From NCBI GenBank assembly GCA_015680685.1, contig MNCI01025361.1:10391-42885 (forward strand): a stretch of 32,495 nucleotides of DNA, given 5' to 3'. Below the pieces are notes generated by a model that did not search any database, was not told where the DNA came from, and was given only the letters and a program-made list of their open reading frames with translations. Source of the stretch: Gnetum montanum. Its lineage: Eukaryota; Streptophyta; Gnetopsida; Gnetales; Gnetaceae. Positions 1-10,226 of the stretch are shown here, in pieces. Within the stretch, counting starts at the first letter, position 1; the number at the start of each line of letters is the position of its first letter. A program made the position numbers and the translations under genes.

Positions 1-204
1 CTTTTTGCTAGATTCTACTCTACACCACAACTTGATTCTCATCAGATCTGATTCTACTTTATGCTAGATCTAAGCTTGGTAATGTTCAATTGTGATTTTC
101 ATAGTTTACTATTTACATACAATTTTGGATTCTATTAACTTTTTTCATTATCAAAACCTAATTTTCATCAAACCTTTCTCTCTACTCATCAAAGCTATCT
201 CTTA
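1..204. other. AT-rich segment with no recognised gene
   Basis: The minus-strand copia pol homology that runs through the next kilobase stops near position 205, in the middle of the RNase H domain. These first 200 bases give no continuation of it in any frame I read. The segment may be a later insertion or a rearranged end of element A. Nothing else is recognisable. Confidence 0.4.
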
Positions 205-1420
205 GCTAGATGTTAATTTTTATGAATCAACATAACCAACAAAGTCTGAATTGAAGTAGCCAATCACCTCTAGATTATCAGTTCATTTATACATAAGCAT
301 GTAATCTTTTGTACCTTGAAGGTACCTCATCATCTTCTTTATAGCCCTCCAGTGGTCAATGCCTGGATTACTCTGATATCTGCTCAACATTCCCACAAAA
401 AATGTAACGTTAGGTCTTGTGCAGACCTAAGCATACATTAGGCTTCCAACATCTAAAGCATCTAGAATGTTGCTCATCTACCTTTTCTCTAAATCATTCC
501 TGGGGCACTAGTTCAAATTGAACTTGTTACCCTTCATAATGGGTGCTATACTTGATGAACAATCTTTGATCCAAAACCTCTCTAAAACTTTATTGATATA
601 GGTTATGATAGTTCTAGTTACATTTAGATCTATTCCTATGGATCTTAATGCCAAGGACATAAGATGCCTCACCCATATCCTTCATGTCAAAGTTCTTAGA
701 GAGAAATTGTTTCACCTCATATAGAAATCCATTATCATTGGTTGTAAGAAGGATATCATCCACATATAGGACAAGGAAACAAATTTTTCTTCCTGTAACC
801 TTCTGCTATATACATTGATCCATGACATTCTCATCAAAACTAAATGAAGTGATGATAACATGGAATTTTAAATACCATTGATGGGAGGCCTATTTCAATC
901 CATATATGGATTTCTTAAGTTGGCATACCAATTGCTCACAACTACTAAAGGAAAATCCTTTAGGTTGTTTCATATAAACCTCTTCCTCTAGATCACCACT
1001 GAGGAATGCCATTTTCACATCCATTTGGTGTAATTTAAAATCAAAATGGGCAACCAATGTCATAATCACATGAAGGGAGTTCTTCTTAGATATAGGAGAA
1101 ATGTCTTTGTGTAATCTATTCTCTCTCTCTGAGTAAATCCTTTAGCAAAATGTCTTACCTTATATCTTTTAGTGCTACCTAATGAGCCTTTCTTTGTCTT
1201 GAAGACCATTTGCATCTAATGGCTTTTACACCATTAGGCAACTTGAAAAGATCCCAGACTCCATTAGATGATAAAGTTCATCTCATCTTTCATGGCATCA
1301 TACCACAAGTCAAATTTCTTACAACTCATGGCTTGTGAAAATGTTTTCGGATCATTTTTGGCTCCTATGTTATAGTCAGACTCGTGCAAATACACTATAT
1401 AGTCACCAAGAATCATTGAT
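205..1420 (-). pseudogene. Copia reverse transcriptase and RNase H (element A)
   Basis: This part of the copia polyprotein would copy element RNA into DNA in cytoplasmic particles. Reading down the minus strand, I see the N-terminal RT segment with AKGFTQRERIDYTKTF (about 1100-1175). Next is MDVKMAFLSGDLEEEVYMKQ, with the first catalytic Asp at 1019-1021. The YVDD box lies at 755-766. The RT/RNase H linker contains GMLSRYQSNPG (about 360-395), and the start of RNase H reads NSDFVGYVDS near 230-260. Both catalytic RT motifs survive, but the frame is broken repeatedly and RNase H ends abruptly near 205. This is a typical plant copia pol, not a host gene. Confidence 0.88.
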
Positions 1421-1544
1421 CACCATACTCTAGTAGATCTTGTTAATGTTGGTTCATCATTCTCTTGAGGAGAAAGTTATTCAATAACCTATTCAAGAGG
1501 TTTTGGTAGCTATTGTTTAGCTACATCTACTACTTCTTGATCAG

Positions 1545-2650
1545 TAGTCTATGGAGCTTCAATGAATGGTTGTTGTTCATCAAGCATTTGTGTTGTATGA
1601 ATGTTGTGTACAATAATTAGTATATCACTTGAAGTAGAGGGTTGAGCATCTACATGTTCTTTCTTAGAAATAGTATTCCAAGATTGATTGCTCCCACTAA
1701 TCAAGTCATTCTCAAGAAATTTAGCATTCCTTGATTCCACAAACCTAGTAATATATGATGGATAATAAAATCTGTATCCCTTAGATCATTCGGCATATCG
1801 AATGACATACTCAGTAATAATCCTTTGGTCTATCTTCTTTTCTTGTGGATTATATACTCTTACTTTAGATGGGCATCCCTAAATGCATCTACACCGCAAA
1901 CTTGATTTCCAACCTTTGCATAATTAAAATGGTGTCTTTGAGAAAGCCTTGGTTGGAACTTGGTTTAATAATATACAACTATCTTGAGAGCTTCAATCCA
2001 CAAGGACTTAGGAAGCTTGGAGCTACTAAGCATACTCGACACCATGTCCAACAATGGTTAGTTTCTTCTCTCTACCACACCATTTTGTTCTAGAGAACCA
2101 GGCATAGTGTATTGGGCAACAACCCCATGTTTTTGAAGAAACTTAGCAAATGGACTAGGCACTTGTCCATCATTAATGTATCTACCATAGTATTCACCAC
2201 CTCTATTATACCTCACTATCTTTATTTGCTTACTACACTATTTCTCTACTTTAGCCTTAAACACCTTAAAGGCATCTAAAGCTTCATTCTTGTTATGAAG
2301 TAGGTAGAGATACATATATCATGAGTAATCATCAATAAAAGTAATGAAATACTTTTGACCATACATGTCCATATCTAGACTATAAATATCTATATGTATG
2401 ATCTCTAATACATCTTAACTCCTCTTAGCACCTTTCTTTGACATATTGGTCTACTTTAGAGTACTAAGCAATCCATCATTTACTAATCTCTTTATTCTTT
2501 CAATAGAGATATGTCCTAATCTATGATGCCACACTGTAGGGGATTCTTCATTCATAACACATATCTTAATTCTAGCACTATCATGAAAATGCAAAGAAGT
2601 ATAAGAAGTTTCATTTTGTAAACTAATTCTGAAAAGATCATATGTCAATG
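1545..2650 (-). pseudogene. Copia integrase with pre-integrase zinc region (element A)
   Basis: This would be the integrase that inserts element cDNA into the chromosome. The open stretch at 2451-2648 carries WHHRLGHISIERIKRLVNDG, the conserved pre-integrase motif of copia. The core follows: the first Asp is in HIDIYSLDMD (2388-2390), and the Glu is in EQNGVVERRN (2070-2072). The second acidic residue, normally Asp in a DRGGEY-type motif, reads Asn here (YNRGGEYYGR, codon 2205-2207), so the DDE triad is broken. A C-terminal segment with ESRNAKFLENDLISGS lies at about 1690-1740. Several stops and frameshifts interrupt the frame. Confidence 0.85.
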
Positions 2651-2986
2651 TATCATTTGTAGTAAGTTCAGATCTATAATATAAATTGAATATAGTGTCT
2701 GAGAATTAAAGGAAAATCGCAATGATACAAGCCTTGAAATAGAAATCAAGTTCCTCAAAAGACTTGGAATATAAAATGTCTTTTCCAACTCTAAAACAAA
2801 ACCACTACTTAAAACTAATTTGCATGTTCCAACTACCTTCACATGTGAGCACACCTTATTGCCTGAATAGATACACAACTCACTTCGCATTGGCTTCCTT
2901 AGGTTTTGCATCCCCTGCAAGGAATGAGTAACATGGATTGTAGAACTAGAGTCAATCCACCATGTGTTATGATCAACATCAACCAT
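2645..2986 (-). pseudogene. Copia aspartic protease (element A)
   Basis: This open stretch of 113 codons matches the copia protease that cleaves Gag-Pol. It begins just after gag with DHNTWWIDSSSTIHV. The catalytic signature is usually Asp-Ser/Thr-Gly; here it is Asp-Ser-Ser, with the Asp at 2951-2953 and the Gly changed to Ser. The downstream FVLELEKTFYIPSLLRNLIS (about 2730-2790) is the second conserved block of this family, followed by the linker to integrase. The methionine at 2986 is internal to the original polyprotein, not a real start. Confidence 0.82.
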
Positions 2987-2999
2987 ATTAGATTCAAAA

Positions 3000-3768
3000 T
3001 AAACAAGTGGAAATTGAGTACCTTTCTTTTCAACCCATTTTTGATATTTAGGACAATCCTTCTTTACATTCCTTTTCTTCTTGCAAAAAAAGCATCTAGA
3101 TTCCTTCTTAATATCAACTTGTGTAGACAGTATGCCCTTTGCCTTATTCTTGGCTTACCCCTTATTCTTTCCTTGTTTAGCTAGATGCACACTCTCTCCT
3201 GCCTACCCTCTTATTGTACACACATGGTCATTAGTTTAGTGATTGACCATTAGTTCTTATGTGTATTATAAGAAGTCTTAAAGGGTCAGTACTACTATGG
3301 GAGCATGTTTAAGATGTAGTGCAAAAGGAAAGACTCTGACATCTCAACCTCAATTGTTTTCAGCTAAGCTTCTAGCTCCCTCATTTACATGATGTGCTCA
3401 CCTACACCACGAATTCTAGTGAGCTTCATGGATGAAAATTTCATTATTAAGGTGCTAGGAAATGCTTTGTTTGATAACTCAAATTGTTCATCAATTGCCT
3501 TCATCAAAGCTCACACATTGTCATACTGTTCCAATGAACCATGCATACCAACCAAGATCTTGGTCTTTATGAACATGACACAGAGGCAATTAGATCTCTC
3601 CCATATTTCATAACAATCAACATCATCTGATTGGTTGGTTTTTGTAATGATAGGTGGTTCATCATTACAGATAGCATAGTCAATGTCCATAGTTAATGAA
3701 TCCCCACTCACCATATAATTATCATCCTTTAATTCAAGAATGTCACATTTAAAATTAGAGTAGTTCAT
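3000..3768 (-). pseudogene. Copia Gag (element A)
   Basis: Gag would form the virus-like particle and bind RNA. The N-terminal half (3511-3768) includes MDIDYAICNDEPP and YEIWERSN, followed in another frame by KAFPSTLIMKFSSMKLT (about 3430-3480), a pattern shared by plant copia Gags. The zinc knuckle at 3053-3094 reads CFFCKKKRNVKKDC. The third ligand, normally His, is Asn, so the zinc site is damaged. Frameshifts and stops lie between the two halves. The ATG at 3766-3768 is a plausible original start region, but the first residues are poorly conserved. Confidence 0.78.
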
Positions 3769-5250
3769 AGGTTGTATTATTGCATAGTTAAAAACATACT
3801 TATGTCACTAAATTTGAGGTTAAAATACTATATGACATGTTTATCAATGTAAGTCATGCATAAAATATGAATCAAATGACATAAAAATTGCATGTGGGAT
3901 AAAATTTTAATTCAAATAGATTCATATATTCTTATGATGAAACTATTAAATTATATCCCTTTTCTTAATTCATGTGGGTAAATTAAAAATAATAATTTAA
4001 TAAATCATCCTAATTAATGATATTAAATATAAGAAAAATTCCTATGGCATAAAATATATTATGTTCCATATGATTAATCATAATTTAATGTTTAATTCTC
4101 ATATGTGATCTAAAAACTCTTAATATCTAATTTTGCATACTTAAAGATGTTGTGGCTACTCTCTACAAGATTTTATAGATCGCTAGTCATTTTTTAATGC
4201 AGAAAAAATATTTTCCTAATGGATATATCAATATGTCAATTTATAGATATATAATAAAATTAATTTTGCATTAATTATTTCTAAAATAAATTACCAAATT
4301 CTAACATTCCTTAAGAAATATGGTGAGTGGGGATTCAAGTTGGAGAGAACATGGTAAGGATCATGACTAATGTAGAATTTGAAAGAAATGAATGGTTGAA
4401 CATCTATAGAGACCTCACCAATAGTTATCATGCTACCTGATGCTACTTCATAGAATTGAAGAAGGTCAACCCATGCTGAAATGAGCAAAGATGATAACAA
4501 AATGGTATAATAGAGAATGAAAGCACCATCCATTTTTGTTTTCTTGGGTGTTAAAAAAAATGGTGTGCCTGGATCTAAAAACTAATTTAGAACTCATATT
4601 GGGATGTCTCATAGAAAAAGAGATTTGTTTTGTTTTGTTTTTTCCCTCTCTCTCTTTTTTCTACTTACTCTGGGAAAATAGAAAATACAAAAAGTCATAG
4701 CAAGCCAGACTTGACGCTTAACTTGGACTATTTCAATGGCATTGACAAAGTCTATTTCTCTTGGAGAAAATGAGAAAGTGCCAAATGACATTAAATGCAT
4801 TTTGACATGTTTCAAGCATAATAGATATGGGTTCCATTCCCATCCCATGGAATAAAAAAATTTAAGTTGGCTTATCCTTTTATAGTCAATCAACTAATCA
4901 ATTTATAGATTAAAATGGAACCATTATATTTACAACATGTAAAGCAAAGCCAAAACCACATCCACTGTTGCTTTTGTTGATGCAAATCTACCTTTGCTAG
5001 TTTGGTTGTAGATCAAAAAATTCTACAATGAAAATTCCAAAAGGTGCACCAGCACACAATAATGGCATAAAAAGAAATCAAATATAGTTGGATGGATTAC
5101 ATTAACATATAAACAAATTATGCCAAATTATTCGCTGAGGGAAACAAGGTGTATTACTAGGCTGAGTGTGTCCTTCCACCATCATTGAAAACTTTTTTAA
5201 CAAAAACCTCATCCAAACAAGTTCTAAGCATCAAGATAGAGACCTAACTT
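3769..5250 (-). other. Unusually long AT-rich leader of element A
   Basis: About 1.5 kb separates the Gag start from the primer-binding site. Copia leaders are normally a few hundred bases at most. Two open stretches of 80 and 94 codons occur here (4291-4533 and 4609-4893, minus strand), but I recognise no domain in either and they are in different frames. A pyrimidine run lies at 4621-4665. The extra length suggests a later insertion into the leader, but I could not define terminal repeats. Confidence 0.4.
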
Positions 5251-5263
5251 GGCTTTGATACCA
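5251..5263 (-). promoter_or_regulatory. Primer-binding site of element A
   Basis: The minus strand reads TGGTATCAAAGCC two bases inside the LTR edge. This matches the initiator-methionine tRNA complement (TGGTATCAGAGC type) used by most plant copia elements, with one change. It fixes the orientation of the element and the inner LTR edge at 5265/5266. Confidence 0.85.
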
Positions 5264-5265
5264 AA

Positions 5266-5788
5266 TGTAAGAAAATTTTGCTATAAAACATTGATCCAAA
5301 TATGCATATAACCAAATTGCACAAAATCATCGAAATGCAAAAATAAACTGAAAATTGACCTCCACCCATTGATGCTTTCGTTTGAACTGTGTGAACATGT
5401 TTTAGAGAGTGTTTTGTATTCTTTTATCACACTAGCACTCAACAACGATGGTGTATGCAGACTATAATTTTTTGTGCTAGGGACCCAAAAACTGTAACAC
5501 TGCCATGAGTTTGATATCTTTTGGTGCCTATTTGTTCTTCCATCAAGAATATTTTATAGGCTAGAAAATCAGTTGCCAAGGATTAACTTCTAGTTTAAAT
5601 GGAAAATATGAGACCATTCTTGTGAAAAATGTTATAACATATTTAGTTGGTTTTAGATTTGAAATTATTTGTTTTCCATAACGCATAAATGGTTACATTA
5701 AAACTGTCCATAACATGTAAACGGCATGTAATAAATGGTTACATTGAAACCATTTGTTTTCCATAACGTGTAAATTGGTACAAGCCAT
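5266..5788 (-). repeat. 5' LTR of element A (distal end uncertain)
   Basis: The LTR starts on the plus strand with TGTAAGAAAATTTT, that is, it ends in ...ACA on the element's own strand, directly next to the primer-binding site. No second LTR is in the window, so the outer end cannot be set by comparison. I stop it at 5788, where similarity to the element B LTR begins. It contains a short internal repeat (5668-5783). Confidence 0.6.
5668..5783. repeat. Short tandem-like repeats inside an LTR
   Basis: Three copies of a block beginning CCATAAC start at 5676, 5708 and 5761. Each is followed by a variant of GTAAA and, in the first two, AATGGTTACATT. The sequence ATTTGTTTTCCATAACG occurs at about 5668 and 5754. 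Copies differ in length (steps of 32 and 53 bases), as expected for an old repeat in the promoter part of an LTR. Confidence 0.6.
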
Positions 5789-7265
5789 TCTTGAGATGAT
5801 TGATAATATGCTAGTGAAGTGTGAGAAGTAATAAGTTGTAGTTGTTACCAATCTATTGGGAAGTGTAGCTAAAGAAGAAGCTATATCCATTACAACTTCA
5901 CTTCCATTACTTGATTCAATAGGATCTTTAGGTAAGCATTAAAAGCTTAGTAGAGAAGGAAGAAATATTTCATTTCATTTTGACACTAATGGTTTCTTCA
6001 CACAAAAATAACAAGCTTTGCTTATATTGGAGATAATGACTCTTTAAACTTTAACAAACAACCCTTGTTTTCATTAATGAGGTTCACCTTGCTTCTATAG
6101 TAGTAAATAATCGAGCTTTTTTATATAATATCTTTTTCCAATATAAGCTTATAATGCCCTTTTTTTTTTGGCAGATGTGGCATTACCTTTTTCGATGTAG
6201 CTTGTATAGATACAAATCCTTGTTCTAAATTGGTTCTAGCTTTCCTTTTTCTTAGGTTGACATGACAATGAGCTCTTTAAAGAAAATCATAAGTTTTTTA
6301 TTTTCATGGCTTTTCTTTTTTTCTTTTTTAATAGGCTTTCTTATGCATGCAATAAAAGGAGTTGATGTGATAAAGCTTTTTGGAAGAGCCTTGTAGAACT
6401 ACAAACAAGTTCTAAAGATTAGTTCTATAAGCTAATGTGGCAAGGCACCTAGTGAAACCAAGACTTGGTTCTGAAGCTTTTCCAAGAAGAAACAAACATT
6501 TAAATCAAGCTTGCATGTGTGAAAGAGAAAATTTAATGTGATATGCTAAATGAATGAGCCTTTTGTAAAACAAAAAGTGATTCTAAAGCTGATTCACTGT
6601 GAGAGCTTACTTTAAAAGCTAACATGGTAGAGCTATTCTTGACAAGCTTTTGTACAACTAAGAAATGATTCTAGAGTTGATTGAAGGATCCCTTCATAGA
6701 ACTAAAAATAGTTCTTTAAAATAATTTTATTTAGCACTTTCTTTTTGGGCTAACATGGAAGAGTTGTTTCCTATCCCTTCGTAGAACCAAAAGATTGTTT
6801 TACGAGTTTGGTTCTACAAGCTAAGTTGGATTTAAAATTCTTTTATGGACATGCTCTTAAAATTGTTTAACTTCGCCCCACTAAATTCCATAAAAAAATT
6901 GATGTTTGTATAGCTACATTGAAGTGTTGATTTGGATTAAAATCCTTTTACACACATTCTCTAAAGTTGTTTAAACTTGGTCCCATAGTTCAAAAAGAAA
7001 AACTAACATGGTTGAACCAATTTTAGCTATCTTTGTAGAGCCAAAATGAAGAGCATAGTTGAATGAAAGAAATCTATCTAGACGCACATGATGTTGAGTT
7101 GATACAGTTGTTCTAGATAAGCTAAGTAGAGCTAAAGAATGATTCTATGAGTTGACACGATAGCCAAACACTTTCCTATAAAAGATAAGATCGAAGTTAA
7201 AATTTGTGTGAAATGAAAGCTCTATTGTAAATCCAAACCTGGAACCAAGCTTAAAACACATAACA
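5789..7265 (-). repeat. 3' LTR of element B (partial)
   Basis: The right edge is defined by ...ACACATAACA next to the polypurine tract; on the element strand the LTR therefore starts TGTTATGTG. The part at 5789-5925 aligns with the 5' LTR at 13896-14025, including GAAGAAGCTATATCCATT. The remainder is U3, dominated by a degenerate repeat array (6165-7170). The opposite end, which should start like 13320, is not found, so this LTR is truncated or joined to element A. Confidence 0.65.
6165..7170. repeat. Degenerate tandem repeat array in U3 of element B
   Basis: A unit of very roughly 100 bases recurs about eight times in diverged form. Its recognisable parts are GCTAACATGG, then AGAGCT with a T-rich stretch, then AGCTTTTGTAGAACTA, then a version of GATTCTAGAGTTGGTTCTA. 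Clear copies lie around 6340-6480, 6590-6680, 6690-6800, 6750-6840, 6990-7060 and 7085-7170. The array occupies most of the transcription-control part of the LTR. Unit boundaries were set by eye and need a self-alignment. Confidence 0.55.
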
Positions 7266-7278
7266 ATCTCCCCCTTTT
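7266..7278 (-). promoter_or_regulatory. Polypurine tract of element B
   Basis: The element strand reads AAAAGGGGGAGAT immediately before the LTR start TGTTATGTG. Such a tract primes second-strand DNA synthesis in LTR retrotransposons. Its position, downstream of RNase H and adjacent to a TG...CA edge, supports the assignment. Confidence 0.75.
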
Positions 7279-8440
7279 GAGATTGGAAGAGCTCACAGAG
7301 TAAACTTGAAAATGAGAGCAAACAAAGAAGGATTAGCTGAGCATAGAGGAAAAACCAAAAAAAAAAAAAAATCAAACTTAGAAACACCACACTAATCAAC
7401 TTAGCTCAAACATATACATTATAATCAAAGAACATAGCTAGCTCTTCACAATAAGTGTCAAGTTAAGCAAATAATCATCATAACACAACTCATCCCAATC
7501 AAGCTCACAACTCAAATAATCAATTAAACACTGCATCTAGCTAGTTATACATACACATATTGCAAAAGGTTAATCAATGAAAATCATAGAAATAGAGAGA
7601 TCATCTTCATTTTTTAGATAAAATAGCTCATACATGATGACACCATGCATCACTTTTCATTTTTGTTAGAAAAAGTAAAAAGATGATGCCCCTATTATTA
7701 AACAAATTAAGCTCAAAACACAAAGATAAACATAGGTGATAAAAACCAATAAGAAATATGCATAATAGCTTAACTGAAAAACATGTTGATTCTATTGATC
7801 AGTGAACTATCAAGTTCAAGATAGTGATGTAATAATGAGAGAATAACTAGTCATACCAAGTGTAGACAAAAACAATAAGAGGCATAGAATAGATTAGAGA
7901 GCTAAGAAGTAACTTAGAAAGCATCATAGCTATGGATATTCATATGAGCTATTGGATAAATCAAGAAGATTTTAGAGAGCTTGGAGAATTATTGAGAAAA
8001 GCAGAGGTCAAGAGGAATCAAGCATTGATGAACATTCAATTTAGAATAGAGTATGAAAGAAGTGGAGATGAGTGGAATGCCTAGGACAAGTTTAGTAAGG
8101 AGGTGGAAAGGATTATGAGGCAGAAAAAAAAAACAAAAAAAAAATAATTCCTAGAACAAGAGAGAAAGATGCCTTTGGCATTTCGTACACCTTAAGAAAG
8201 GAGACGTTTTATAGAGCAAGAAGTTAAGACTCTGTACTTCACCCATGACCTCTTGGAGATGTTGCATCTTGAAAGTATCATACTTTCCTATAATATAACC
8301 TTACCTACTCCTCCTACAATAAATCCTATTAGCTCATAATAAATCTCTAAACTAGTACTAAGATTCTTAGAAGCTTATGTTTACCTAAGTAAACTAGTCA
8401 CATAAAACAATGTTCTTAAATATAAAATTATTTATTTATT
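7279..8440 (-). other. Non-coding spacer between pol and polypurine tract
   Basis: About 1.16 kb lies between the end of RNase H and the polypurine tract of element B. It is A-rich on the plus strand, with homopolymer runs at 7354-7370 and 8127-8148. I found no env-like or other protein signature. The hydrophobic open stretch over 7145-7399 is made mostly of Phe codons from an A-run and crosses the polypurine tract, so I do not treat it as a gene. Confidence 0.5.
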
Positions 8441-10200
8441 TAAAGCCTTTGTAAAAATATCTACTCTTAGTTCTATGGATGAAATATATGATAATTTTGC
8501 TATTTACAACTCTACTTAATCTATGGTAAAATGGTAATTAATATTAATATGTTTAGTTTTACCATGAAAAATAGGATTTTTAGAGAGAAATAACAACATT
8601 ATTATCACAATGAATAATTATTAGGTTAGAGAATGCTATACCAAAAAGCTTTAATACTTCCCTCATCCAAATAATCTATGTGTAGCAATGTGAGACTACA
8701 ACATATTTAGTTTCGGCTGATGATAATGCTATAGAGTTCTACTTTTTGCTTAGGCATGATATCAATCTATTACCAAGAAAAATACCTTCCACTAGTGGAT
8801 TTCTAATCATCTTTATTTCATACCCAATCTACATATGTGAATTCTTGTAATTAAAAAGTTTTACTTTTTGGATACCATGGCCTATGACTATTTGTGCCTT
8901 TCAAATATCATAAAGTTTTTTTGGTTGCAACCAAGTGTGATTCTTTTGATTTTGATTGTTATCTCAAAGTCAAGCCTACTACAAAGTTGTGTTTGGTTTG
9001 CTAGTTGTAGCGTAATGCAAGCTTTCCACAATAGATCTATATAGTGTAGCATCAATGTTTTTCCCATCTTCATCCTTGCAATGGTGGATATTTATCCTAA
9101 GAGGAGTTGCACAAGTTTTAGCTTCCATCATGTTGAAATGCTTGAAAATCTATTGAACATACTTTATTTGTGAAGTGAAGGTTCCATCCCTAAGTTGTTG
9201 AATATGTAGGCTTATAAAATGTGATAATTCTCATATCATAGACATTTCAAACTTTGATTTCATAGTGTCAATAAATTCTTTACCTAAACTTGAGCTTGTT
9301 TGTCCAAACATTATGTCATCAAGATAAATCTAAGCAACTAAAAACCCTATATTATCCTTTTTAATTTAAAGGGTACTATCCATAGGAGCTTTCAAATGCC
9401 CATTTTCAACTAGATATGAATCAAGCTTAGCATACCACATTCTAGGGACTTGCTTTAAGCCATATAAATCTTTGTGTAGTTGATACACATGATTTGGTTT
9501 TTCAGTATCAATAAATCCTTTTGGTTCTATATACACTATCTTTTAATTTCTTCATTTAGGAATGCTAATTTTGCATCCATTTCACATCCATTTGGTAGAG
9601 CTTAAATCCTTGATAAGTTACAAATGCTAAGAGCAAATGTATCTTGATAAACAAGTCCCTCTATCTTAGCAAAGCCTTTTGCTACTAATCTTATCTTATT
9701 CTGGGTCACTTCACCATGCTCATTTAGTTGATTGCAAAGACTCACTTAGTTCCAATGAAGTTAACTCCTTTGGGTTGTGGGACTAGCTCCCATGTATCAT
9801 TCTTTATAATTTTCTTTATCTCTTAATTCATGGCATTTTTCTAGTCCTCACATCCAAGAGATTCCCTAACTATTAGAGGAATCGAAAAAGAGAGACAATA
9901 TACTAACAAGTCATGATCCATTATTTCAACTCTATTCCTTGTTGTTCTTTTTCTAAAAGGTGTCTTAAGAATATCTACCATGAATCTAAACCTCTGTATT
10001 CTTCTTCTCATGCCATCATTAGGTGTAGCCTCTTGTTCTATTTTTGCCTCATCCATTAAGAGTAGATATTCTTCATTAATCTCATCAGCTTTTTTAAATG
10101 CCAAAATGCCATTATCATTTTCTTCTTCATCTACATCCATACCATTCTTAATCACATTGTTAACATCTTCAAATAATTCATCAATCTTAACATGAAGTGT
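8441..10200 (-). pseudogene. Copia reverse transcriptase and RNase H (element B)
   Basis: From high to low coordinates: the linker segment RFRFMVDILKTPFRKRTTRN (9841-10155), a palm segment with EMDAKLAFLNEEIK (about 9550-9590), and the catalytic YLDD box followed by IMFG (9315-9326). Next come KFEMSMM-type and FTSQIKYVQ-type motifs (about 9160-9270), then the RNase H tail KNPIFHGKTKHINI (about 8550-8580) and VDIFTKAL (8441-8464), which ends copia Pol. The catalytic box is intact, but stops and shifts occur throughout. Near 9565-9590 an ATGGATG string occurs twice about 12 bases apart and the frame changes there, suggesting a small duplication. Confidence 0.85.
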
Positions 10201-10226
10201 TTTAATTATCTTTAATATTTTTAAGT

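Larger units (their letters stand above)
205..5788 (-). mobile_element. Ty1/copia LTR retrotransposon A, decayed, left end outside window
   Basis: On the minus strand the order is 5' LTR (starting at 5266), primer-binding site, gag, protease, integrase, reverse transcriptase and RNase H. Integrase before RT is the diagnostic order of Ty1/copia elements. The RNase H domain is cut near 205 and the 3' LTR is not in the window. All domains carry frameshifts and stop codons, so the element cannot make proteins. The distal LTR boundary is uncertain: from about 5789 the sequence resembles the LTR of element B, so B may have inserted into or next to this LTR. Confidence 0.85.

Noticed and set aside
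755-766. YVDD box as evidence of a retrovirus or pararetrovirus
   Set aside because: Integrase-before-RT order, a tRNA-Met primer site and copia-specific motifs place it in Ty1/copia.
1869-2093. Plus-strand open frame opposite the integrase
   Set aside because: It is the antisense shadow of the copia integrase, which has clear motifs on the minus strand.
4609-4893. 94-codon open frame as a gene
   Set aside because: No recognised domain, low-complexity Lys/Arg end from a CT-rich tract, and position in the leader of a dead element. Chance is likely.
5668-7170. CRISPR-like or minisatellite array
   Set aside because: The units vary in length and sequence, have no unique spacers and lie inside LTRs, so they are LTR-internal repeats.
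7145-7399. Hydrophobic open frame as an env-like membrane protein of element B
   Set aside because: It crosses the LTR edge and polypurine tract, and its Phe-rich core comes from an A-run and A-rich DNA. No signal or env motif is present.
9980-10195. Plus-strand Ser/Leu-rich open frame
   Set aside because: It is antisense to the RT linker of element B, where the minus strand carries recognised motifs.
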